From the NCBI RefSeq assembly GCF_002302635.1, contig NZ_CP022387.1, forward strand, positions 1,736,001 through 1,800,000: a stretch of 64,000 nt of DNA, written 5' to 3'. This stretch comes from Capnocytophaga stomatis (lineage in GTDB: Bacteria; Bacteroidota; Bacteroidia; Flavobacteriales; Flavobacteriaceae). A program made the position numbers and the translations under genes. This document shows, in pieces, positions 38,354 to 46,198 of this stretch (positions are counted from its first letter, which is position 1; every line of letters begins with the position of its first letter). The notes below the pieces were generated by a model, which worked only from the letters and a program-made list of their open reading frames with translations, made no database searches and was not told the origin of the DNA.

Positions 38354-38977
38354 ATGCTAAAAAATATTGTAAAAAATCCAAAGGTAAAAAATGTATTTTT
38401 CCATTTGGCTTTGGCTGTTTTGGCTCTTGTAGTTTTAGGATTTCTGATGTTGAAATTCTTGAAAGTGTGGACAAATCACGGAGAATACGTTGTAGTTCCT
38501 GATTTAACAAAGAAAACACTAACCGAAGTTGAATTTATTCTGAAAGAAAACAACTTGCGTTATGAGGTTCTTGATTCAACGAATTATGACCCGAAATTTC
38601 CAGCCTTTTCAGTGATTAGCCAAAGTCCTGAAGCTACCGAGCACGTGAAGGAAAACAGAAAAATTTATCTGACAATTAATCCTTCGGGCTACCGAAAAGT
38701 AACTGTTCCTAAAGTAATCCAGATTACGCGTCGCAGTGCTGAGGCTACTTTGAAATCTGTTGGGCTTGATGTAGGTAAAGTCACGTATGTTGATGATATA
38801 GGGAAAGATATGGTTCTTGAACTTTCATACAAAGGCAAAAAAATTGAGCCGGGTGAGCAACTGATGAAAACCTCAAAAATTGATTTGGTTTGCGGAAACG
38901 GGTTGGAAAATATGGGAGTTTCGGATTCGATTCCTACAACAAAAGAAATTGTTATTCCTGTTGAAGAATTAGAGTAA
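38354..38977 (+). CDS. PASTA domain membrane protein
   Basis: 207 residues. One membrane helix (about 15-37) is followed by PASTA repeats (YVVVPDLTKKTLTEVEFILKE and a second with VTVPKVIQITRRSAEATLKS), and an acidic tail. PASTA domains bind muropeptides or beta-lactams in kinases and penicillin-binding proteins; here there is no kinase or transpeptidase domain. The stop overlaps the rluD start by one base (TAATG), a pairing common in Bacteroidota. Probably a periplasmic cell-wall sensing or scaffolding protein. Confidence 0.9.
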   Translation: MLKNIVKNPKVKNVFFHLALAVLALVVLGFLMLKFLKVWTNHGEYVVVPDLTKKTLTEVEFILKENNLRYEVLDSTNYDPKFPAFSVISQSPEATEHVKENRKIYLTINPSGYRKVTVPKVIQITRRSAEATLKSVGLDVGKVTYVDDIGKDMVLELSYKGKKIEPGEQLMKTSKIDLVCGNGLENMGVSDSIPTTKEIVIPVEELE

Positions 38978-40011
38978 TGCAAGCATTTGAAGGAGAGTTA
39001 GAAAAAGAAGACGAGCTTTACGAACATTACAGCTTTAAGGCAGGAAAGGGGCAAGAACCATTACGAGTAGATAAGTTTCTGATGAATTTTGTAGAAAACG
39101 CTACTCGTAATAAGGTGCAACAAGCTGCAAAACAAGGAAATATATTTGTCAATGGAGTGGCAGTGAAGTCAAATCATCGGGTGAAAGCCAACGATGAGGT
39201 GAAAGTTATGTTTGCTCATCCGCCACACGAATATTTATTGACTCCTGAAAATATCCCTATTGATATTGTTTATGAAGATGACCAGTTGTTGGTTGTGAAC
39301 AAACCGGCGGGAATGGTGGTACATCCCGGACACGGAAATTACAGCGGAACGCTCATCAATGCATTGATATATCACTTTGAAAATCTGCCTAATAACAGCA
39401 GTAACCGCCCTGGTTTGGTACATCGTATTGATAAAGATACCAGCGGTTTGTTGGTAATTGCCAAAACAGAAGAGGCAATGCTTCATTTGGCTCAACAATT
39501 CTTTTTGAAAACGTCTGAACGTGAATATGTTGCATTAGTTTGGGGAGATGTACAACAGGACGAAGGAACTGTAGAAGGACACATAGGAAGGCATTTGAAA
39601 GACCGTCTTCAAATGGATGTTTTTCCCGATGGTAACCACGGAAAAGAAGCCGTTACACACTACAAAGTATTAGAAAGATTTGGGTATGTAACATTGATTT
39701 CGTGTAAGTTAGAAACGGGTAGGACACATCAGATACGTGTGCATATGAAGCACATTGGGCATACACTTTTTAACGACGAACGCTACGGAGGTAACAAAAT
39801 ACTAAAAGGAACAACTTTTGCAAAGTACAAACAATTCGTTGAAAATTGCTTTGAAGTGTTGCCACGACAAGCCCTTCACGCTAAAACATTGGGCTTTGAA
39901 CATCCTGTAACAGGTCAGTTTTTACGTTTTGATTCTGAACTACCTGAAGATATGGTTCTCTGCATCGAAAAATGGAGAAAATACAAGGCAGGAAGTGAAT
40001 TTGTGAAATAA
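38977..40011 (+). CDS. rluD: 23S rRNA pseudouridine synthase RluD-type
   Basis: 344 residues. An N-terminal S4 RNA-binding domain (about 28-90, RVDKFLMNFVENATRNKVQ) precedes the pseudouridine synthase domain with catalytic Asp in HRIDKDTSGLLVIAKT and LETGRTHQIRVHM. It converts uridines of helix 69 in 23S rRNA (by family). Its start overlaps the PASTA gene stop, suggesting coupled translation. The length is normal. Confidence 0.95.
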   Translation: MQAFEGELEKEDELYEHYSFKAGKGQEPLRVDKFLMNFVENATRNKVQQAAKQGNIFVNGVAVKSNHRVKANDEVKVMFAHPPHEYLLTPENIPIDIVYEDDQLLVVNKPAGMVVHPGHGNYSGTLINALIYHFENLPNNSSNRPGLVHRIDKDTSGLLVIAKTEEAMLHLAQQFFLKTSEREYVALVWGDVQQDEGTVEGHIGRHLKDRLQMDVFPDGNHGKEAVTHYKVLERFGYVTLISCKLETGRTHQIRVHMKHIGHTLFNDERYGGNKILKGTTFAKYKQFVENCFEVLPRQALHAKTLGFEHPVTGQFLRFDSELPEDMVLCIEKWRKYKAGSEFVK

Positions 40012-40073
40012 AAAATGTTAAAAAAAACCGACAGTTCGTGTTTTTATCTATCTTTGGAAAAAAATTAAGTAAT

Positions 40074-40865
40074 ATGAAACTAAGAAACTTTGTTCCTATG
40101 GCAGCACTATTTCTTTCAGGTGCTGTATTTTCATCGGGAGAGCTTTATGCTCAGGTAAAAAAGAAAGAAAAGACTTGTTCAAAAAAAGAAACTTGTGCCA
40201 AATCTTGCTCAAAAACAGCAGATTACGGCAAGCCAAGCGACGTTAAAGCCAATGAAGGCACTTTTAAAATCGTTCCGTTAAAGTACGATTATAATGCGGT
40301 AGATTCTTACATTGATGCACAAACAATGTTCATTCATTTTTCAAAGCATTACGTAGGATATTTGAACAATTTAAACAAAGCTGTTGAAGGAAAACCTCAA
40401 GCAGGGCAATCTATTGAGCAAGTACTTAAAGGCTTGGATATGAGTAACGCTACGCTAAGAAATAACGCGGGAGGATATTACAATCACAATATGTATTTCG
40501 ATGTTATTTCACCAAAAGGAGGCGGACAACCAACAGGAGTTTTAGCAGAGGCTATCAATCTTGATTTTGGAAGTTTTGAAAACTTTAAAAAGTTATTTTC
40601 AGAAGCAGGAGCAAAACGCTTTGGTTCGGGATGGGCTTGGTTAGTGGTAAAAGATGGTAAATTGCAAATCGGAAGCACTGCTAATCAGGATAATCCGTTG
40701 ATGCCAGGTTTGGAAATTTCAGGACAACCAATCTTAGGGATGGACGTTTGGGAGCACGCCTACTATCTGAAATATCAAAACAAACGAGGAGATTATGTTA
40801 CTAACTTCTTTAATGTAATCGACTGGGAAAGAGTAGCAGAGCTTTACAAAGCAGCTATAAAATAG
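40074..40865 (+). CDS. Exported Fe/Mn superoxide dismutase
   Basis: 263 residues. An N-terminal signal peptide (to about YAQ, residue 27) and a short lysine- and cysteine-rich linker (C35, C41, C45) precede a full Fe/Mn SOD. The metal ligands are H88, H138, D224 and H228 (IHFSKH, YYNHNMYF, DVWEHAYY). The usual KHH is KHY here. It removes superoxide in the periplasm or outside the cell. The ATG at 40074 is certain because the -7 element TATCTTTG (40049-40056) lies just upstream, within any longer frame. Transcribed alone; strong terminator after it. Confidence 0.93.
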   Translation: MKLRNFVPMAALFLSGAVFSSGELYAQVKKKEKTCSKKETCAKSCSKTADYGKPSDVKANEGTFKIVPLKYDYNAVDSYIDAQTMFIHFSKHYVGYLNNLNKAVEGKPQAGQSIEQVLKGLDMSNATLRNNAGGYYNHNMYFDVISPKGGGQPTGVLAEAINLDFGSFENFKKLFSEAGAKRFGSGWAWLVVKDGKLQIGSTANQDNPLMPGLEISGQPILGMDVWEHAYYLKYQNKRGDYVTNFFNVIDWERVAELYKAAIK

Positions 40866-40913
40866 CATTTGAATAATAGGATACTACTTGCCATAGTTCC
40901 GCATTAAAGATAT

Positions 40914-40964
40914 CGGAGCAATTTAGATTTTTGGATTAAAAAAGTTTAGATTGCTCCGTTTTTT
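40914..40964 (+). terminator. Terminator of the SOD gene
   Basis: CGGAGCAAT (40914-40922) pairs with ATTGCTCCG (40950-40958); with G-U pairs the stem reaches about 14 bp. T6 follows. Confidence 0.8.
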
Positions 40965-41008
40965 AGATTTGAAATTTTAACAAGATTTAAAAACCAATAA
41001 AACAAATT

Positions 41009-42169
41009 ATGAAAAATAAAATTGTCTTTCCTTTTTACGCACGTTTGGCACTTATTTTGCTCGGAACGGTGCTTACATTTCTTATCTTTTACTTAGGTAG
41101 AGAGATTATTGTGCCCGTAGTTATGGCGATGCTTTTTGCCATTTTACTGCGTCCTATCAATCGGTTTTTTAATAGGAAATGTCGCTTTCCTAACACTATT
41201 TCTTCGCTGGTTACTATTTTCCTTTTCGTGGTGCTGATATTAGGCATAGCAACGTTTATTTCTGTAGAAATTGGAGGTATTGCCAGCGATACGGAAGCCA
41301 TAGTCAAGAATATTGAAACGCATTGGGCTCGATTACAGCTTTTTATAACTGATTTTTTCGGAATCAGTAAGGTTGATCAATCACAGCATATTAATATGGT
41401 TCGGGAAGAAACCAAATCTGCTTTAACGAATTCTGCGGCGATGCTCGTTACCTCATTTTCCGATGTGGTTTTCAGTATGGCGATGATTCCAATTTACGCA
41501 TTTTTGTTTTTGCTTTACCAAAACCATTTGATTACGTTCCTTTCAAAGTTAGTGGGCGAGGGCGACCAAGAACGCCTGAAAAATATACTCTTCAGCATCA
41601 AAACAGCTGTTCAAAGTTATCTGATAGGAATATGCTTACAAGTGCTAAGTATTGCTGCTCTGACGGCGATTGGGCTTTCTATTGTTGGGGTGCAAAACGC
41701 AATTCTTTTGGGGGTAATTACCGGAATTTTGGGGCTTATCCCATATCTGGGAAACCTTTTAGCTTGCGTAATTACTATTTTGGCAACGCTTTCAGGCTCG
41801 CCCGACTTAAGCCTAATCCTTGGGGTGGTTATAGTTTCGGTGGTGGTGCAGATTATCGACAATAACATCTTGGTGCCTTTGGTGGTGAGTTCAAAAGTGG
41901 AGATTAACGCCTTTGCTTCCATCATCGGGATTTTGGTAGGAGGAAGCCTTGCCGGAATAGGAGGGATGTTTTTGGCAATTCCTGTTATTGCCATCCTTAA
42001 AGTGATATTTGACAACGTTCCGTCGCTGAATCCTTGGGGGTATTTATTGGGCGATGATTTGCCCAAAATCCCTCAGTGGTACAATAAAGTAAAGCAATTG
42101 AAAACGCTTGCAGCGGACAAGAAAGCAACCAAAAAAGAAGAACCACCGCAAGAGAATCCCGCACCATAG
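41009..42169 (+). CDS. AI-2E family transporter (PerM/YdiK-type)
   Basis: 386 residues with about eight membrane segments, including paired N-terminal helices and the conserved C-terminal block NNILVPLVVSSKVEINAFAS, GGSLAGIGGMFLAIPVIAI. The family name comes from the AI-2 exporter TqsA, but most members export or exchange other substrates or ions (PerM, YdiK). The last 30 residues are a charged tail rich in K, E and P. Transcribed alone; it converges with menB at a GC-rich hairpin. Confidence 0.9.
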   Translation: MKNKIVFPFYARLALILLGTVLTFLIFYLGREIIVPVVMAMLFAILLRPINRFFNRKCRFPNTISSLVTIFLFVVLILGIATFISVEIGGIASDTEAIVKNIETHWARLQLFITDFFGISKVDQSQHINMVREETKSALTNSAAMLVTSFSDVVFSMAMIPIYAFLFLLYQNHLITFLSKLVGEGDQERLKNILFSIKTAVQSYLIGICLQVLSIAALTAIGLSIVGVQNAILLGVITGILGLIPYLGNLLACVITILATLSGSPDLSLILGVVIVSVVVQIIDNNILVPLVVSSKVEINAFASIIGILVGGSLAGIGGMFLAIPVIAILKVIFDNVPSLNPWGYLLGDDLPKIPQWYNKVKQLKTLAADKKATKKEEPPQENPAP

Positions 42170-42197
42170 GGCTTTCCTTTGCTTGCAAAAAATAACG

Positions 42198-42227
42198 ATA
42201 AGGGCGAACCATTTGGTTCGCCCTTAT
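42198..42227. terminator. Bidirectional terminator AI-2E / menB
   Basis: Palindrome with 14-base arms containing AAGGGCGAACC and GGTTCGCCCTT. Very stable; the two central bases imply a 4-base loop. Confidence 0.8.
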
Positions 42228-42244
42228 TGCTGTTATAATTCTTG

Positions 42245-43075
42245 CTAAGGAATCCATTTCTTTTCAAAGTTCGGTTTGCGTTTTTCGAGGAAAGCATCAC
42301 GCCCTTCTTTGGCTTCTTCTGTCATATAGGCAAGGCGGGTAGCTTCTCCGGCGAAAACTTGTTGCCCTACCATTCCGTCGTCGGTAAGGTTCATTGCAAA
42401 TTTCAGCATTTTGATAGAAGTAGGCGACTTCGCCAAGATTTCTTGAGCCCATTCGTAAGCTGTTTGCTCCAATTCATCGTGCGGAATTACGGCATTGACC
42501 ATTCCCATTTCGTACGCTTCTTGAGCAGAGTAATTTCTGCCTAAAAAGAAGATTTCACGTGCCTTCTTTTGTCCTACCATCTTTGCCAGATATGCCGAAC
42601 CATACCCCGCATCAAAGCTGGTTACGTCCGCATCGGTTTGTTTGAAGATGGCGTACTCCTTACTTGCCAGCGTGAGGTCACAAACCACGTGAAGCGAATG
42701 TCCGCCACCTACAGCCCAGCCGTTTACCACGCAAATTACAGCCTTAGGCATAAAGCGAATAAGTCTTTGTACTTCCAAAATATTCAATCGATGATATCCA
42801 TCTTCGCCCACGTAGCCCTGATGTCCGCGAGCCTTTTGGTCGCCACCGCTACAAAAGCTCCATACACCATCTTTTGGCGAAGGACCTTCGGAAGATAGAA
42901 GAACAACACCAATGGAAGTATCCTCGTGAGCATCTTTAAAAGCATCAAGTAGTTCAGAGGTAGTTTTAGGGCGGAACGCGTTACGAACTTCAGGTCGGTT
43001 AAAGGCGATTCTGGCTACGCCGTTACATTTTTTATAGGTAATATCTTCGTATTCTTTTACTGTTTCCCAATTCAT
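42245..43075 (-). CDS. menB: 1,4-dihydroxy-2-naphthoyl-CoA synthase
   Basis: 276 residues. Crotonase fold with the MenB marks FCSGGDQKARGHQGY, VNGWAVGGGHSLHVVCD and QTDADVTSFDAGYGSAYLA. It cyclises o-succinylbenzoyl-CoA in menaquinone synthesis, the quinone that HemG in this window would use. The ATG at 43075 gives the usual MNWETVKEYEDI start. Other men genes are outside the window. It lies 50 bases after fsa on the same strand and may be co-transcribed. Confidence 0.96.
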   Translation of the reverse strand: MNWETVKEYEDITYKKCNGVARIAFNRPEVRNAFRPKTTSELLDAFKDAHEDTSIGVVLLSSEGPSPKDGVWSFCSGGDQKARGHQGYVGEDGYHRLNILEVQRLIRFMPKAVICVVNGWAVGGGHSLHVVCDLTLASKEYAIFKQTDADVTSFDAGYGSAYLAKMVGQKKAREIFFLGRNYSAQEAYEMGMVNAVIPHDELEQTAYEWAQEILAKSPTSIKMLKFAMNLTDDGMVGQQVFAGEATRLAYMTEEAKEGRDAFLEKRKPNFEKKWIP

Positions 43076-43125
43076 ATTTCTCAATTAACAATGAATAAAT
43101 TTTTAACGAACAATTAATAGATTAA

Positions 43126-43779
43126 TTAATTTCCTTTTTTGTAATCTGCTAAAAATTGTGCTAAACCACTGTCAGTTAGTGGATGTTTTAGTAAGCCCAA
43201 AATAGCTGAAAGAGGTGCGGTAACCACGTCTGCCCCAATTTTGGCACAGTGCATAATGTGCATCGTGTGGCGAACGGAGGCAGCTAAGATTTCTGTTTCA
43301 AAATCATAATTGTCATAAATCAATCGGATATCCTCAATGAGGTTTAGCCCATCGGTTGAAACGTCGTCCAGTCTTCCGATGAAAGGCGAAACGTACGTAG
43401 CTCCAGCTTTAGCTGCCAATAATGCCTGACCTGCAGAGAATACAAGCGTACAGTTAGTTCGTATGCCTTTATCCGAAAAATACTTAATGGCCTTTATTCC
43501 TTCTTTTATCATCGGAACTTTTACCACAATTTGTTCGTGTAACGAAGCCAGCATTTCTCCTTCTTTTATAATGCCTTCAAAATCTGTGGCAATTACTTCC
43601 GCAGATACATCTCCGTCCACAATGTTACAGATATCAACATAATGTTTCAAGATGTTGTTCGTGCCGGTGATTCCCTCTTTTGCCATAAGCGACGGATTCG
43701 TAGTAACGCCGTCCAAAATGCCCAAATCTTGTGCTTCACGGATTTGGTTTAAATTAGCTGTGTCAATAAAAAATTTCAT
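43126..43779 (-). CDS. fsa: Fructose-6-phosphate aldolase / short transaldolase
   Basis: 217 residues, the short transaldolase form. Key motifs: MKFFIDTANLNQI, VTTNPSLMAKEG, the Schiff-base lysine in IVVKVPMI, and NCTLVFSAGQALLAAKAGATYVSPFIGR. Proteins of this length are either FSA or transaldolase (TalC-type); the sequence alone does not settle which. The 5' leader carries two overlapping hairpins. Lies between DUF6261 and menB on the same strand. Confidence 0.95.
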   Translation of the reverse strand: MKFFIDTANLNQIREAQDLGILDGVTTNPSLMAKEGITGTNNILKHYVDICNIVDGDVSAEVIATDFEGIIKEGEMLASLHEQIVVKVPMIKEGIKAIKYFSDKGIRTNCTLVFSAGQALLAAKAGATYVSPFIGRLDDVSTDGLNLIEDIRLIYDNYDFETEILAASVRHTMHIMHCAKIGADVVTAPLSAILGLLKHPLTDSGLAQFLADYKKGN

Positions 43780-43799
43780 AATAAATTAGTGTATTAGGT

Positions 43800-43873
43800 G
43801 ATGTTACTTCGAGTGCATTGCTAAGCGAAGTTAGCATCTCTTTTCAGGGAGATATAACTTCACTCAGCCAATG
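43800..43873 (-). promoter_or_regulatory. Two mutually exclusive hairpins in the fsa leader
   Basis: In the minus-strand RNA, 43873-43849 can pair with 43840-43816 (25-base arms, 8-base loop, several G-U pairs). Alternatively 43838-43826 can pair with 43811-43800. The segment 43838-43826 is shared, so only one can form. The element ends 20 bases before the fsa ATG. It may be a regulatory switch or a REP-like repeat that happens to lie here; no terminator T run follows. Confidence 0.45.
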
Positions 43874-44031
43874 TACTTACTTGTATGGATACTTAAATTT
43901 TTTTAAAATTTCTATTCAAACGATGAATAGTTCTGCAAATATATTCCTTTTGCTGAGAAAAAAGCAAATCGGTTTTGAAATATTCGTTTGCAAATTTCTG
44001 AAATCCGCTTTCGGAAATCTCAAAGCAGTGC

Positions 44032-44706
44032 TTACCTTACTTGTTCAATTTCTTTGTTAATGTTGTCGATTAAGTTTTTGTATTTTTCCATACCGTTGAT
44101 AGTCGCCAAAGCGTTGATGTACTGCACTAACTTCTTAAAGCTATCGTATGTTTTTATACGTAATTTCTTGCTCAGCCCTGGTTCATTGCCCGAAGTTTCA
44201 TACGTACGTTCATTATAGAGCTTTTCAAACTCAGTGTTTGTTTGGGCAAGATATTTCACCCATTCGGTAGCCCAAATGTTGCTCAAATTTTGCTTGTGCG
44301 TAGGTGTATCAAGGTCTTTGAGTAGAGAATTGATAATGGCAGTTTGCTCGGCACGGGGTTTGTCTTGCGGAGCTTTGCCAAACTTATCAATTTCAGCCAA
44401 TAATTCCTTTGCAGAATTTGATTTTTCAGCTTCGGGGAAGAAAACAAACGTGCGGCAATGTTGTGTAAAGTTCACTAAAATCTTGTCGCGTTGATTGTCG
44501 GCTTCTTCAATTTTTTCAGTAAGCAAACTTTTTTGCAAAGGTTTGAGAGCTTCTTCAAAAGCTTCTAAATCGGTAACAAATTCAGCTTGAACTGCTTCTA
44601 AGCCTAATGAAGTTGCATCTTCTTTCGCTAAATGATTCTTGACATTAGTCATATGTGCCAAGAAAGCCATCTGTGGGATTCTTCCCAAATTAAAATTTCT
44701 AATCAT
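44032..44706 (-). CDS. DUF6261 family protein
   Basis: 224 residues, charged and mostly helical, no signal peptide or membrane segment. The overall pattern (MIRNFNLGRIPQMAFLAHM at the start, KLVQYINALATINGMEKY near the end) fits DUF6261, a Bacteroidota family without known function. Aromatic and leucine spacing suggests a helical bundle. It lies just downstream of a 42-bp palindromic repeat array and upstream of the fsa leader hairpins. The sequence does not suggest an activity. Confidence 0.75.
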   Translation of the reverse strand: MIRNFNLGRIPQMAFLAHMTNVKNHLAKEDATSLGLEAVQAEFVTDLEAFEEALKPLQKSLLTEKIEEADNQRDKILVNFTQHCRTFVFFPEAEKSNSAKELLAEIDKFGKAPQDKPRAEQTAIINSLLKDLDTPTHKQNLSNIWATEWVKYLAQTNTEFEKLYNERTYETSGNEPGLSKKLRIKTYDSFKKLVQYINALATINGMEKYKNLIDNINKEIEQVR

Positions 44707-44868
44707 AGTAATTTCTGTTTTAAAATTTATATTCTTTTTTAAGATGTTTTCCTATATACGATGCCGGAAACTAACAAAATTTGCAAAGTTTGGTGATGTT
44801 GTGTGCCTGTTTTTCGTTGTTTTCTGACCGATTCTTTCAATTTTAGCTGAAAATAGCCCGTTTTTTCC

Positions 44869-45036
44869 GAACAACAGCCTTACCGACCATCGGTTCTTGC
44901 TGTTGATTGCGAAAAATAGCTTACTCGGGTGCGGTTTTTGCCTGTTGTTTGCGAACAACAGCTCCAACCTCCATCGGTTTGGACTGTTTTTCGCGAACAA
45001 CGGCTTCAACCTCCATCGGTTGGAGCTATTGTCTGA
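44869..45036. repeat. 42-bp tandem palindromic repeat array, four units
   Basis: Four head-to-tail units of exactly 42 bases start at 44869, 44911, 44953 and 44995, each beginning GAACAAC or a variant. Two palindromic half-sites alternate: CTGTTGTT-tgcg-AACAACAG across unit junctions, and CAACC-tccatc-GGTTG within units. Units are diverged (unit 2 most). Because 42 is 14 codons, all frames stay open through several units. A degenerate copy lies just before. Confidence 0.8.
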
Positions 45037-45087
45037 AATATTTGCTTCTTTTTACTAAAGAAAGGAACTAATTTGGGGTAAATATAC

Positions 45088-45131
45088 AAAAAAAGTCGAT
45101 AAGTTCATACTATTTTGAATGAATTATCGAC
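45088..45131 (-). terminator. Terminator of the SDR gene
   Basis: On the minus strand GTCGATAATTCAT pairs with ATGAACTTATCGAC (one bulged base), followed by T7. Confidence 0.8.
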
Positions 45132-45183
45132 CTTTAGGGAAGTAATTATTGATAATTTTTGTTGAAATTCTTTAAGAAAGAGT

Positions 45184-45990
45184 TTACATTTTGTAATGAT
45201 TCATCAGCATTTTCTCGTATGTTTTGCTCGGCAAGATACGCTTTAAAACGATTGAGAATTTCTGCAAGAAACTTCCCTGTTTGTAATGAACGTTGGGATG
45301 TTTTGTGCATATGATTTGAAAGATTTTTTCAGCCATTTCTATCGGATTGCCTCCTGAATCCACGTGCTGATTCATCAAATCCAATGACTTTTGGTAGATT
45401 TCCGCATACGCCGAATTTTCTTTCACAGGAGCGTGGTATCTGCGTGAAGCGATATCGGTGGCGTAATCACCCGGAGCTACTGTGGCTATTTCAATCCCAA
45501 AGTTTTTGACTTCCATCCGCAGGGCTTCGGACATTAGCATTAAGGCACCTTTACTGGCGGAGTATGCTCCCCGAAACGGAAGCCCCATATAGCCTGCAAT
45601 GGAAGTGACATTGATGATGAGTCCGCTTTTTTGTTCTCGCATCGACGGTAAAACGGCTTGCATTAGGGAGATAGCTCCGTAAAAATTCGTGGCGAATACA
45701 TTTTGAAGTTCTTCCATAGGGATTTCCTCCACGGCTCCGGTAATGCCCACGCCGGCGTTATTAATAAGGATGTCTATCTTTCCGGTTTCTGCGAGAATGG
45801 TTTTCACTGCTTGAGAGATGCTTTCTTGGTTGCGTACGTCCATCGGGAGTAGCTTAAAGGGCAGGTTTTTGCCTTCAACATTTCGGGCTGTACCATAAAC
45901 GGTGAAACCTTTTTTTGTGAGCAATAGGGCTGTTTCCTTCCCAATCCCCGAAGTAGCTCCCGTAATTAGAACAATTTTTGAACGATTCAT
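45184..45990 (-). CDS. Short-chain dehydrogenase/reductase
   Basis: 268 residues. Rossmann motif TGATSGIG (11-18), NNAG, and catalytic YSASK with Ser in NVTSIAGY: a classical SDR. The C-terminal 60 residues resemble those of lipid- or retinol-type SDRs (EKIFQIICTKHPNVHYKQG). NADP(H) use is likely, but the substrate is unknown. A -7 element TATCTTTG (complement of 46008-46015) lies 18 bases upstream of the ATG. Transcribed alone. Confidence 0.9.
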   Translation of the reverse strand: MNRSKIVLITGATSGIGKETALLLTKKGFTVYGTARNVEGKNLPFKLLPMDVRNQESISQAVKTILAETGKIDILINNAGVGITGAVEEIPMEELQNVFATNFYGAISLMQAVLPSMREQKSGLIINVTSIAGYMGLPFRGAYSASKGALMLMSEALRMEVKNFGIEIATVAPGDYATDIASRRYHAPVKENSAYAEIYQKSLDLMNQHVDSGGNPIEMAEKIFQIICTKHPNVHYKQGSFLQKFSIVLKRILPSKTYEKMLMNHYKM

Positions 45991-46198
45991 CGAATTTCTT
46001 TTTGGGGCAAAGATAAAAATATTAAAGGAGAGAATGAAAAGTATTTATTTCAGTTCAAACGTCAGCTCGTTAGTATCGTCAGCTGAGTGTTGGGCTATTT
46101 TACAATTTCTGACGAAACAATTTTTACAGAAGTTCTCTATTTTTCAGGTTTTAAAAATGTTATTATTTAATCAGCAGTAGATAAACTTCCAAACGGAA

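Larger units (their letters stand above)
44707..45183. other. Repeat-bearing intergenic region upstream of DUF6261
   Basis: 477 bases between DUF6261 and the SDR gene, both on the minus strand. Contains the 42-bp palindromic array, degenerate repeat pieces from about 44800, and the SDR terminator. No clear TAnnTTTG promoter for DUF6261 was found. Confidence 0.6.

Noticed and set aside
44752-45009. 85-residue minus-strand frame as a real gene
   Set aside because: It lies mostly within the tandem repeat and its repetitive residues follow from the 42-bp period; another frame is equally open. Reported only as an observation.
44869-45036. CRISPR-like array
   Set aside because: Units are contiguous 42-bp repeats with palindromes and diverged sequence; there are no conserved repeats separated by unique spacers and no cas genes.
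46045-46141. Minus-strand stretch reading ...NCKIAQHSADDTNELTFELK between the esterase and SDR genes
   Set aside because: Looks protein-like and has several Cys, but there is no start codon and an upstream stop; too short to support a gene.
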